Assembly (NCBI RefSeq): GCF_900602065.1
Contig: NZ_UWFN01000310.1
Location: 341,316-405,315, forward strand
DNA from: Pseudomonas viridiflava
GTDB lineage: Bacteria > Pseudomonadota > Gammaproteobacteria > Pseudomonadales > Pseudomonadaceae
DNA: 64,000 bases
Reading direction: 5' to 3'
The position numbers and the translations under genes were made by a program. The notes beneath the pieces are model-generated. The model did no database searches and was not told where the DNA came from. It worked only from the letters and a program-made list of their open reading frames with translations. Below, piece after piece: positions 41,060 through 48,758 of this stretch (the first letter of the stretch is position 1; every line of letters starts with the position of its first letter).

Positions 41060-42080
41060 GATCCACGATCTGCCAGCGCTGCTCGACCGAGTGCGCACGA
41101 CGCCCGCGATGCTTGCCAAACAAGCGATTCAGCAGCCCGCGTCATTGATCGGTGTGACTGGCAAACCGCTGACCCGCACCGAACTGTACGCGTTGCCCGG
41201 TGACGACACCGCGGCCATTGCCTGCGGCGAGCAGTTTCAACTATTGGCGATCGAAGGCATGTTGCCCGGTTTCGTCAGCGCCGCGCCGTGGTTCGCGGGC
41301 TGGTCGGCAGTGATGGCCAATGTCAGCGATATCACCGCCATGGGCGGTCGCGCCACTGCGGTGGTCAACGCCTATTGGCACCATGATCAGGATGCTGCGC
41401 AGCAGGTGTTGGCCGGGATTCGTGCCGCATGTGAAGCCTACGGTCTGATTCTGGCGGGCGGGCATACCAGCCTGGCCTCTGGTAATCCGACTGCGTTGGC
41501 TGTGGCGATTACCGGGGTCGCCAACAGGTTGCTGTCGAGCCTGCATGTCGCGCCGGGGCAGGTCATCGCCATGGCGGTCGATCTCGAAGGCCAGTGGCAT
41601 GCCGATACTCCCTACTGGAAAGCGTTTGAAGGCGTCCCAGCCTCACGGCTGCGCAGCAAGCTGGAAGTGTTGCCGCGTTTGGCCGAAGCGCAGTTGCTGC
41701 ATGCCGCCAAGGACATCAGCAATGCCGGAATATTGGGCAGCCTGCTGATGCTACTGGAGGCCACCGGTTGTGGCGGGCACGTGGATTTGAATGCGTTGCC
41801 ATCCCCGCCAGACGCTGACCCGGAGCGCTGGCTGCAGGTCTTTCCCAGCTACGGCTTTGTGATCACCCTGGATGAAAAAGACTGGCCCAACGTACAGGCC
41901 GCTTTCGAGTTTGACGGGCTTTGCTGTGCGCGAATCGGTCAGGTCAACGTCAGTGCCGCCCTGACTGTGCAGGCCGGTTCGCAACACGCCGAATTCTGGA
42001 ATCTGGGGGAGCGAGCTTTCACCGGATTCAGTTATGCCCATCTTGATCTGTCCTCATTGAACACCCAACAGGAGCACTGA
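41052..42080 (+). CDS. nitF: AIR synthase-related protein, Sll0787 family
   Basis: A 342-residue protein with the PurM/SelD/ThiL-type fold: YALPGDDTAAIACGEQFQLL, ANVSDITAMGGRATAVVNAY and AGGHTSLASGNPTALAVAIT resemble the ATP- and metal-binding segments of AIR synthase. Family members phosphorylate or cyclise substrates using ATP, but the substrate in Nit1C is unknown. It overlaps nitE and is directly followed by nitG. Confidence 0.87.
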   Translation: MREIHDLPALLDRVRTTPAMLAKQAIQQPASLIGVTGKPLTRTELYALPGDDTAAIACGEQFQLLAIEGMLPGFVSAAPWFAGWSAVMANVSDITAMGGRATAVVNAYWHHDQDAAQQVLAGIRAACEAYGLILAGGHTSLASGNPTALAVAITGVANRLLSSLHVAPGQVIAMAVDLEGQWHADTPYWKAFEGVPASRLRSKLEVLPRLAEAQLLHAAKDISNAGILGSLLMLLEATGCGGHVDLNALPSPPDADPERWLQVFPSYGFVITLDEKDWPNVQAAFEFDGLCCARIGQVNVSAALTVQAGSQHAEFWNLGERAFTGFSYAHLDLSSLNTQQEH

Positions 42081-42081
42081 C

Positions 42082-42402
42082 ATGCCCGCTGTCAATTTCA
42101 CCATTCGCTGGCCCAATGGCAAGGAAGCTTGCGGTTACTCACCTTCGACGGTGATCTACGACCACCTCCAGGAGGGCGCAAGTTACCCGCTGACAGACTT
42201 TCTGGAGCGTATCGAAGGCGGCCTCAACAAGGCCTCGGAGCGGGTCAAGCAGGTCAAGGGTTTCTACTGTAGCTCGGCGCTGGACACCCTTAATTCCCTG
42301 AAGGGCCAGGCCATGCGCCAGGAGGAGGGCGCCGTGCAAGTGATCAGCATGCGTACTGAAGGCGGTGGACGAGTGCCAAGTTCGGGGTGGAGTTCTTTTT
42401 AG
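42082..42402 (+). CDS. nitG: MSMEG_0570 family protein
   Basis: A 106-residue protein of the small nitrogen-response family in Nit1C clusters (VNFTIRWPNGKEACGYSPST ... YPLTDFLERIEGGLNKASER). No catalytic motif is apparent. It follows nitF by one base. REP elements and a tandem duplication separate it from nitH. Confidence 0.86.
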   Translation: MPAVNFTIRWPNGKEACGYSPSTVIYDHLQEGASYPLTDFLERIEGGLNKASERVKQVKGFYCSSALDTLNSLKGQAMRQEEGAVQVISMRTEGGGRVPSSGWSSF

Positions 42403-42431
42403 TTCGCCTTCAGACCTGAATTGCCTGGGCT

Positions 42432-42508
42432 GGCCCCTTCGCGAATGAATTCGCTCCCACAGGATAAACGCGTTCACCCGTGGGAGCGAAGTCATTCGCG
42501 AAGGGGCC
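42432..42508. repeat. REP element between nitG and nitH
   Basis: Two arms of 29 bases (42432-42460 and 42480-42508) are nearly perfect inverted repeats around a 19-base loop; the cores are CCTTCGCGAATGA and TCATTCGCGAAGG. The same core recurs at 42590-42613, 46245-46273 and 51025-51049. Confidence 0.85.
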
Positions 42509-42672
42509 GTTCAAGCCAACGTCACCTTTGCTGATTTACCGGAGTTTTCAAATGCCCAACCCTCTCCCACAGGAAAACGCGTTCACCCGTGGGAGCGAAT
42601 TCATTCGTGAAGGGCCATTCAAGCCACCTACACCTTTGTTGATTCAATGGAGCCCCCATGCCCAACCCTCTC
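42454..42672 (+). repeat. Tandem duplication of about 110 bases spanning the nitH start
   Basis: The segment 42454-42563 is repeated, with scattered changes, at 42564-42672. Each copy begins CTCCCACAGGA and ends with ATGCCCAACCCTCTC, the first five codons of nitH. The upstream copy (ATG at 42552) is a vestigial start whose frame leads away from nitH. The unit includes a REP half, suggesting slippage or recombination at the REP. Confidence 0.85.
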
Positions 42673-43947
42673 ACTTCAATCAAACCACCTCATCACAGTG
42701 TGATCATTGTCGGCGGCGGTCAGGCCGGGTTGTCTGCCAGCCATTATCTGCAGGCTCACGGCATCGATCATCTCGTGCTGGAAAAGCACAGCCTGACCCA
42801 CACCTGGCGAACCCAGCGCTGGGATGCGTTCAGCCTGGTAACCCCCAACTGGCAGTGCGCGTTGCCGGGGTATCGCTACAGCGTGGAGCATCAGGGCAAA
42901 GACCCCCACGGTTTCATGACCAAGGACCAAATCAACCAGTATCTGGCGGGCTTTGTCGCGTCGGTCAATGCGCCTGCGCTCGAAGGCGTGGTGGTGCAGC
43001 GTGTGCTGCCACGCGCTGTCGGTGGCTTTGAGGTGCACACCTCCAAAGGCGAGTTCACGGCTGATCAGGTGATTGTCGCGTCGGGCGGTTATCACACGCC
43101 GATCATCCCGCGCCTGGCCGAGCGTGTGTCGGCGCACATCACCCAGATCCACTCTGAGCAATACCGCAACGCTCAGTCCTTACCCGAGGGTAATGTGCTG
43201 GTCGTTGGTTCAGGGCAGAGCGGGGCGCAGATTGCCGAAGATTTGCATCTGTCCGGGCGCAAGGTCTATCTGGCGGTCGGCGACGCACCGCGTTGCGCGC
43301 GTTTCTATCGTGGCAAGGACGTGGTCGACTGGCTAGCCGAAATGGGCTACTACGACATCGGCGTCGACACACATCCGCTGCGTGAAGGCGTGCGCGATAA
43401 CACCAACCACTACGTCACCGGGCGTGACGGTGGCCGGGATATCGACCTGCGTCGCTTTGCTGCTGAAGGTATGGAATTGTTCGGTCGTCTTGAAGGCTTG
43501 CGGAACGGCACGCTGACCTTTACCAACAACCTCAGGCAAAGTCTCGACAGCGCTGATGCGGTCTACAACCGGATCAATGGCTCCATTGATAAATACATTC
43601 TGGAACAGGGCATAGACGCTCCGCCCGGTGAGGTTTACGTGCCGCAGTGGACGCCGGAACAGGAGCGTATCGAACTTGATCTGGACGCGGCAGGCATCAC
43701 CAGTATCGTCTGGTGTATCGGCTTTACACCGGACTTCAGCTGGGTCGAAGCACCCGTGTTCAACGGTCGCGGTCATCCGGGACACAAGCGGGGTATCACC
43801 GCACAGCCGGGCCTGTATTTCCTCGGCTTGCCATGGCTGTACAGCTGGGGCTCCGGCAGGTTTTCAGGCGTGGCGCGGGATGCCGAGTATCTGGTCGCGC
43901 ATATCGCTGAAGCGTTGGCGCCTGTGCGGCGAGTGGGGGCGGGGTAG
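42658..43947 (+). CDS. nitH: Flavin-dependent oxidoreductase, MSMEG_0569 family
   Basis: A 429-residue flavoprotein with an FAD-binding GxGxxG (IIVGGGQAGLSASHYLQ, near residue 14) and an NAD(P)H-binding one (VLVVGSGQSGAQIAEDLHLS, near residue 180), as in flavin monooxygenases. It is the last gene of the Nit1C set and could supply the oxygenation step proposed for cyanide use. The ATG at 42658 is the one that opens the conserved frame. The gene before it carries REP and duplicated sequence, so its expression may be partly uncoupled. Confidence 0.89.
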   Translation: MPNPLTSIKPPHHSVIIVGGGQAGLSASHYLQAHGIDHLVLEKHSLTHTWRTQRWDAFSLVTPNWQCALPGYRYSVEHQGKDPHGFMTKDQINQYLAGFVASVNAPALEGVVVQRVLPRAVGGFEVHTSKGEFTADQVIVASGGYHTPIIPRLAERVSAHITQIHSEQYRNAQSLPEGNVLVVGSGQSGAQIAEDLHLSGRKVYLAVGDAPRCARFYRGKDVVDWLAEMGYYDIGVDTHPLREGVRDNTNHYVTGRDGGRDIDLRRFAAEGMELFGRLEGLRNGTLTFTNNLRQSLDSADAVYNRINGSIDKYILEQGIDAPPGEVYVPQWTPEQERIELDLDAAGITSIVWCIGFTPDFSWVEAPVFNGRGHPGHKRGITAQPGLYFLGLPWLYSWGSGRFSGVARDAEYLVAHIAEALAPVRRVGAG

Positions 43948-44007
43948 GCGTTTGTCTATGCGCGGTGCTCCTAACACCACACCGTGGTGGTCTGAGCACA
44001 TGATCCA

Positions 44008-44110
44008 TGTGGGAGCGGTGCTTGGTCTTGGCGGCATTCCGACGATAAAGGCGACGCGGTTTGAAGGATAAACCGCGGTGTTCTTATCGCGGGCAAGCAC
44101 CGCTCCCACA
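44008..44110. repeat. REP element, copy 1 of a pair
   Basis: TGTGGGAGCGGTGCTTG (44008-44024) and CAAGCACCGCTCCCACA (44094-44110) are perfect 17-bp inverted repeats; an inner hairpin CGCGGTTT/AAACCGCG lies at 44055-44077. The gap 43948-44262 after nitH holds only this and the next element. Confidence 0.88.
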
Positions 44111-44150
44111 TAAAAACCTAATTTATTCAGTGAGTTATATTTTTTTGATA

Positions 44151-44242
44151 GGAGCGGTGCTTGGTCTGGGAGGCATTCCGACGATAAGAACAACTCGGTC
44201 TATCCTGAATCGCGTCAAGCCTTCGAGGGCAAGCACCGCTCC
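44151..44242. repeat. REP element, copy 2 of a pair
   Basis: GGAGCGGTGCTTG (44151-44163) and CAAGCACCGCTCC (44230-44242) are perfect inverted arms. The left half shares GGCATTCCGACGATAA with the preceding element, so the two form a directly repeated REP pair between the convergent ends of nitH and the DUF4917 gene. Confidence 0.88.
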
Positions 44243-44262
44243 CACAGGAGTAAGCTTTACAG

Positions 44263-45264
44263 TTAGGCCTTCACCAACGAATCCGCGCTCCCCAACGGAT
44301 GGCTCTTCGCATCAAAAAAACTCAGCTCGATGTCCAGATCGCCGAACAACTCTTTGTAATGGCGCTTCTGGAATTCGATGAACGCATCGCTGCGCGGCAG
44401 CACGGAGATCGCGATGCGCTTCGGTCGGGCCTGACGAATCGCGGCGACGATGTGTGCATCCTGCTTGCCCAGCGCATGGCCGAAGATGCACAACGCATCA
44501 CTGTGCTGCGCCAGTTGCCCGTGACAGAACGACAGGTAATCCGAAGTGCGGATGAGCTTCATCTTCTCGGCGCTGGTGCCTTCACTGATGAACAGCGGTA
44601 CATCGTCCAGTGCATTGATGGCGAAGCTGCCCAGCAACGAGCTTTCCGAGGACAGCAGCTTGCGCACCGAGCCGTCCAGATTCTTCACCAGATGCATGCC
44701 GCCATGCAGATACAGGATCCGGGTCGCGTTAGCCTGGGTTGCATGCAGATTGAACGTCGCGTCGTCGTTGAACAGATCGTCGAAGTGTTCCGGCGCATGC
44801 ATCACCGCCCAATAGGCCAGCAGGTCGTAGTTGCTCGAGTAGACGCTGGCATAGCGCTGCAACTCGGTGTTGATCCGCACGAGGGTATCGGCTTCGATCA
44901 TCTTCCACGGGATGTGCACCGAGCGGATCGCATGGATCAGCGCTTCCTTGATGGCGAAGTACCGGTTGCGCGGTGACGACGAACTGATGGTCAGTGCAGC
45001 ATTGACCCGCATGGCTGATTTCAGTGCCGCCAGTACGGGCTCGAAGTTATGAGTGTCCATGGCGCTGAACACCGCCAGTTCGGTCCGGCTCATGGGGTTG
45101 CTGCGGGTGGTTTGCGAAAGGTCGAACAGCGAGTCGTAGGCGAAGTTTTTCCAGACAGCCAGACTGGCACCATTGCCCATCAACAACCCCCATTCTTCAT
45201 CGTGGGCAGTTCGCAGTGCATTCCAGTCAGCCAGTCCAGCGTCAATTTCCGTCAATTGCATCAT
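44263..45264 (-). CDS. DUF4917 protein with SIR2-like motifs
   Basis: A 333-residue protein matching DUF4917. The N-terminal LLMGNGASLAVWKNF, the central ILYLHGGMHLV and the later LCIFGHALGKQDAHIVAAI follow the order GxGxS - HG - G(x)S/D-x-HI seen in SIR2-like NAD-binding domains, several of which act in anti-phage defence. No partner gene is evident: REP elements lie on one side and a GntR regulator on the other. Function unknown; NAD hydrolysis or deacylation is conjecture. Confidence 0.75.
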   Translation of the reverse strand: MMQLTEIDAGLADWNALRTAHDEEWGLLMGNGASLAVWKNFAYDSLFDLSQTTRSNPMSRTELAVFSAMDTHNFEPVLAALKSAMRVNAALTISSSSPRNRYFAIKEALIHAIRSVHIPWKMIEADTLVRINTELQRYASVYSSNYDLLAYWAVMHAPEHFDDLFNDDATFNLHATQANATRILYLHGGMHLVKNLDGSVRKLLSSESSLLGSFAINALDDVPLFISEGTSAEKMKLIRTSDYLSFCHGQLAQHSDALCIFGHALGKQDAHIVAAIRQARPKRIAISVLPRSDAFIEFQKRHYKELFGDLDIELSFFDAKSHPLGSADSLVKA

Positions 45265-45367
45265 CTCGCTTCACTTCTGATTCAGGGATCGCCCTCAACG
45301 ACGGGCGTCTTGGGCTGAAACCTGGCCATCTTATAGAACGGAGCGAAAAAATGTGACCGGGTTGCTC

Positions 45368-45396
45368 TTGACGACCTTTTGTATCAAGACAATACT
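45368..45396 (+). promoter_or_regulatory. Sigma-70-type promoter with overlapping palindrome, upstream of the GntR gene
   Basis: TTGACG (45368-45373) and AATACT (45391-45396) are 17 bases apart, giving a plausible -35/-10 pair about 45 bases before the start codon. GTAT-N7-ATAC (45381-45395) overlaps the spacer and -10 and could be an operator for the GntR regulator. Confidence 0.5.
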
Positions 45397-45435
45397 TCGC
45401 TGCACATTCATATAGATGACTAGATAAATAAAAAT

Positions 45436-46167
45436 ATGAACAGATTATCCAGTGATGAGCGTCTACCCCTTTATCAACGTCTGCGTGATCAGTTAGCCGA
45501 GCAGATTGCCAACAATCGCTGGCGGCCGGGCGAGGCGATTCCTACCGAAGCAGCACTCTCCAGCGAGTATTGCCTGTCCACCGGCACGGTGCGCAAAGCC
45601 ATCGACATGCTGGTTGCCGACAACATTCTTGAGCGGCAGCAGGGGCGCGGAACGTTTATCCGTCGCCCGCAGTTCGAGTCTTCGCTATTCCGCTTCTTTC
45701 GTTTTCAGTCCGCTGCTGGCGCACGCCAGGTTCCGGAAAGCCGAATTCTTTCGATTGAACCAATGACCGCGCCTTCAGCTGTTAGCCAGGCCCTCGGTTT
45801 GATTTCAGACGCTCCCGTGATCCGCATGGTCCGTCTGCGCTTGCTCGATGCGCAGCCAATGCTCGCGGAAGAAATCTGGCTGCCTCGGGTTCAGTTCCAG
45901 GCATTGCTGGATAACGACCTGCAACGCCAGGGACCGTTGCTTTACCCGATTTACGAAGCGCTATGTGGCCAGGTGGTCGCTTACGCCGAAGAGACCCTGA
46001 CAGCCGAGGCCGTCAGTGAAGTGCATGCGCGTCTGTTGCAGATTCCAGCCAACAGCCCGGTCGTGGTGATTGAGCGTCTGGCGCGCAATTACGCGGGCGA
46101 ACCTCTTGAATGGCGCCGTTCGCGTGGGCACGCCAGTCATTTTCGTTACAGCGTGGAAATCCGCTGA
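45436..46167 (+). CDS. GntR/HutC-family transcriptional regulator
   Basis: A 243-residue regulator with a winged helix (YQRLRDQLAEQIANNRWRPG ... GTVRKAIDMLVADNILERQQ, GRGTFIRRP) and a C-terminal UTRA effector domain (PVIRMVRLRLLDAQPMLAEE ... PVVVIERLARNYAGEPLEWR). HutC members sense small catabolites. It precedes an MFS transporter and an amidohydrolase on the same strand, so it likely controls uptake and breakdown of one compound. Confidence 0.86.
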   Translation: MNRLSSDERLPLYQRLRDQLAEQIANNRWRPGEAIPTEAALSSEYCLSTGTVRKAIDMLVADNILERQQGRGTFIRRPQFESSLFRFFRFQSAAGARQVPESRILSIEPMTAPSAVSQALGLISDAPVIRMVRLRLLDAQPMLAEEIWLPRVQFQALLDNDLQRQGPLLYPIYEALCGQVVAYAEETLTAEAVSEVHARLLQIPANSPVVVIERLARNYAGEPLEWRRSRGHASHFRYSVEIR

Positions 46168-46244
46168 GGCTGATGCTTCGGCTCTTTCACTGATTCACTT
46201 TTATCAAACGATCGCAACGGCCTGGATTGGAACAGGGTGCACAG

Positions 46245-46333
46245 GTGGGAGCGAATTCATTCGCGAAAGGGCATTTACATCCGACGCAAACCCGTCGGCT
46301 GGAATATCGATTCGCGAGAGAACCTGCTCCCAC
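46245..46333. repeat. REP element between the GntR and MFS genes
   Basis: The left arm GTGGGAGCGAATTCATTCGC (from 46245) is mirrored, with differences, by a right arm ending GCTCCCAC (46326-46333). It belongs to the GGGAGCGAATTCATTCGCGAA family found elsewhere in the window. Confidence 0.75.
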
Positions 46334-46381
46334 ATGGCCTCTGTCAGGGGCTCCGGGTAACTTTATATAAGGACAAAAACC

Positions 46382-47671
46382 ATGTTCAGTTGGTATCGCC
46401 AAGTCACTCCTCGGGAGCGCAAAACGTTTTGGGCGTGTTTCGGCGGCTGGTCGCTGGATGCGCTGGAAGTGCAGATGTTCGGCCTGGCGATTCCGGCGCT
46501 GATTGCCGCTTTCGCCCTGACCAAGGGCGATGCCGGTTTGATCAGCGGCGTGACGCTGGTGACCTCGGCGCTGGGCGGCTGGGTCGGCGGTACGCTGTCT
46601 GATCGCTATGGCCGGGTACGCACCTTGCAGTGGATGATCCTCTGGTTCTCGTTCTTCACTTTTCTCTCGGCGTTCGTCACCGGCTTCAACCAGCTACTGA
46701 TCGTCAAGGCCCTGCAAGGCTTCGGTATCGGTGGTGAGTGGGCGGCCGGTGCCGTGTTGATGGCTGAAACCATCCAGTCCAAATATCGCGGCAAGGTGAT
46801 GGGCACCGTTCAGAGCGCCTGGGCGGTTGGCTGGGGCCTGGCGGTGCTGGTCTTTACCCTGATCTATTCGTTGGTGCCGCAGGATATTGCCTGGCGGGCG
46901 ATGTTCCTTGTCGGTCTGTTGCCATCGCTGCTGATCATCTGGGTACGCCGCAATGTTGAAGAGCCGGACAGCTTCCAGCGTCAGCAAAAAGACAAGACCA
47001 CGCCGAAAAGCTTCTTCAAGTCCATGGCGGGTATTTTTCGCCCTGAATTGCTGCGTGTAACCCTGCTCGGCGGCATCCTGGGTCTGGGGGCTCACGGCGG
47101 TTACCACGCGGTGATGACCTGGTTGCCAACGTTCCTGAAAACCGAGCGCAATCTCTCGGTATTGAACTCTGGCGGCTACCTGGCGGTGATCATTGTCGCT
47201 TTCTGGTGTGGCTGTGTGGCCAGCGGCTTCCTGATCGACCGCATCGGTCGTCGCATGAACATTTTGCTGTTCGCCATCTGCTGCGTGGTCACTGTGCAGT
47301 GCTATGTATTCCTGCCCCTGACCAATACCCAGATGCTGTTTCTCGGCTTCCCGCTGGGTTTCTTTGCCGCCGGTATTCCAGCCAGCCTCGGTTCGTTCTT
47401 CAACGAGCTTTACCCGGCGGATGTGCGCGGAGCAGGGGTGGGCTTCTGCTACAACTTCGGCCGCGTGCTGTCCGCTGTATTCCCGTTCATGGTCGGTCAC
47501 ATGAGTGAATCCATGTCGTTGGGCTCGGCCATTGGTATCGATGCCGGTATCGCCTACGGCGTGGCAGTGATTGCCGCACTTTGCCTGCCTGAAACCCGTG
47601 GTCGCAGCCTGGAAGCGACCGCGCCTGAAACTGAAACAACTCAAGGACGTGAAGCCCCACAGCAAGCCTGA
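46382..47671 (+). CDS. MFS transporter (aromatic acid/sialate:H+ symporter-like)
   Basis: A 429-residue MFS protein with twelve predicted helices. Motifs: GGWSLDALEVQMFGLAIPAL in helix 1 (the acidic residue of AAHS/SHS-type symporters), GGTLSDRYGRVRT in loop 2-3, and RNVEEPDSF in the central loop. AAGGA precedes the ATG. Placement between a GntR regulator and an amidohydrolase suggests import of an organic acid. Confidence 0.87.
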   Translation: MFSWYRQVTPRERKTFWACFGGWSLDALEVQMFGLAIPALIAAFALTKGDAGLISGVTLVTSALGGWVGGTLSDRYGRVRTLQWMILWFSFFTFLSAFVTGFNQLLIVKALQGFGIGGEWAAGAVLMAETIQSKYRGKVMGTVQSAWAVGWGLAVLVFTLIYSLVPQDIAWRAMFLVGLLPSLLIIWVRRNVEEPDSFQRQQKDKTTPKSFFKSMAGIFRPELLRVTLLGGILGLGAHGGYHAVMTWLPTFLKTERNLSVLNSGGYLAVIIVAFWCGCVASGFLIDRIGRRMNILLFAICCVVTVQCYVFLPLTNTQMLFLGFPLGFFAAGIPASLGSFFNELYPADVRGAGVGFCYNFGRVLSAVFPFMVGHMSESMSLGSAIGIDAGIAYGVAVIAALCLPETRGRSLEATAPETETTQGREAPQQA

Positions 47672-47732
47672 CGTGCCGTCTGGGTTGCAGTAGATCCACG
47701 CGCGGTGCGTTTGCACCGCGCTTCCTTGATAG

Positions 47733-48581
47733 ATGAGTTCCATGCCTGAGTCCCGTACTTCCCCAATCATCGGTATCGATGGCCATGCCCATGTGTTCAG
47801 CAGTGATCTGAGCCTGACGGCGGGCCGCCGTTACACCCCTGACTATGACGCGACGCTCGATGCCTACTTGCGGCAGCTACGCGAGAACGGTCTGAGCCAT
47901 GGCGTCCTGGTGCAACCAAGCTTTCTGGGTAGCGACAATCAATACCTGCTGGACGCGCTGGCCAAGGCTCCAGAGCAACTGCGCGGTGTGGCCGTGGTCG
48001 ATGCCGACATCAGCCGTGACGAACTGCGGCACATGGACGAGCAGGGCATTGTCGGGATTCGCTTGAACCTGATGGGCAAGCCTTTGCCGGACTTTACCGA
48101 GCCCGGCTGGAAACGGCTTCTCGATGAGGTTTCGGCGCTGGGCTGGCACGTGGAGTTGCATCGCGGGGTAGAAGATATTCCAACCCTGATTCGCGGTCTT
48201 ATGCCGTTTGGTTGCAAGATCGTGGTCGACCACTTTGGCCGTCCGGACGCGCCGCTCGGGGTTGATCATCCGGCGTTTCAAGCGTTGCTGGAATGCGGTT
48301 TGAGCGGTCGGGTATGGGTCAAGGTTTCAGCGATTTACCGCCTGGGCGGCAGTTCTGCACAAAATGCTGAATTCGCCCGCGCGGCCTTGCCGCTGCTGCT
48401 GACATGCTTTGGTTCGAACCGTCTGGTCTGGGGCAGCGACTGGCCGCATACGCAGCATGAGCGTGAGGTTGATTTCGCTCATGTGATAAAGCAGCTACAG
48501 GGTCTGCAATGCTCGGACCCCGTGCGCCACGCGTTGCTGGTCGATGCGCCGCAGGTATTGTTTGGTTTTGCGGTGCCTTGA
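47733..48581 (+). CDS. Amidohydrolase (COG3618, 2-pyrone-4,6-dicarboxylate lactonase-like)
   Basis: A 282-residue TIM-barrel hydrolase. The metal-site motif is GIDGHAHVFSSDL near the N-terminus; ELHRGVEDIP and IVVDHFGRPDAPLG follow, and the C-terminal acid is in LVWGSDWPHTQHE. This is the layout of LigI-type lactonases and D-galactarolactone isomerase. With the MFS and GntR genes it suggests a small lactone or dicarboxylate route. ATG at 47742 is an alternative start. Confidence 0.84.
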   Translation: MSSMPESRTSPIIGIDGHAHVFSSDLSLTAGRRYTPDYDATLDAYLRQLRENGLSHGVLVQPSFLGSDNQYLLDALAKAPEQLRGVAVVDADISRDELRHMDEQGIVGIRLNLMGKPLPDFTEPGWKRLLDEVSALGWHVELHRGVEDIPTLIRGLMPFGCKIVVDHFGRPDAPLGVDHPAFQALLECGLSGRVWVKVSAIYRLGGSSAQNAEFARAALPLLLTCFGSNRLVWGSDWPHTQHEREVDFAHVIKQLQGLQCSDPVRHALLVDAPQVLFGFAVP

Positions 48582-48592
48582 AATACCATGGG

Positions 48593-48690
48593 ACCTGTGG
48601 GACCGGATTCATCCGGGAAGAGGCCAGTAGATCCGCCACATCGTCGGCGTCTGGAGTGCCGCCTTCCCGGATGAATCCGGTCCCACAGGT
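48593..48690. repeat. Perfect REP inverted repeat between convergent genes
   Basis: Two perfectly complementary 28-base arms (48593-48620 and 48663-48690) with a 42-base loop; the cores are CCGGATTCATCCGGGAAG and its complement. It lies between the amidohydrolase and histidine kinase genes and may end both transcripts. Confidence 0.9.
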
Positions 48691-48758
48691 ACTGCGTAGA
48701 TTCAGATAATTTAGGGGTGTTTGCTCAGTTCCTGTTTGTCAGGTCATTAGCCGTGCGG

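Noticed and set aside
42480..43031. Open frame beginning in the REP region and running into nitH in another frame
   Set aside because: It reads through REP sequence and the vestigial duplicated start; nitH in its own frame is clearly the gene.
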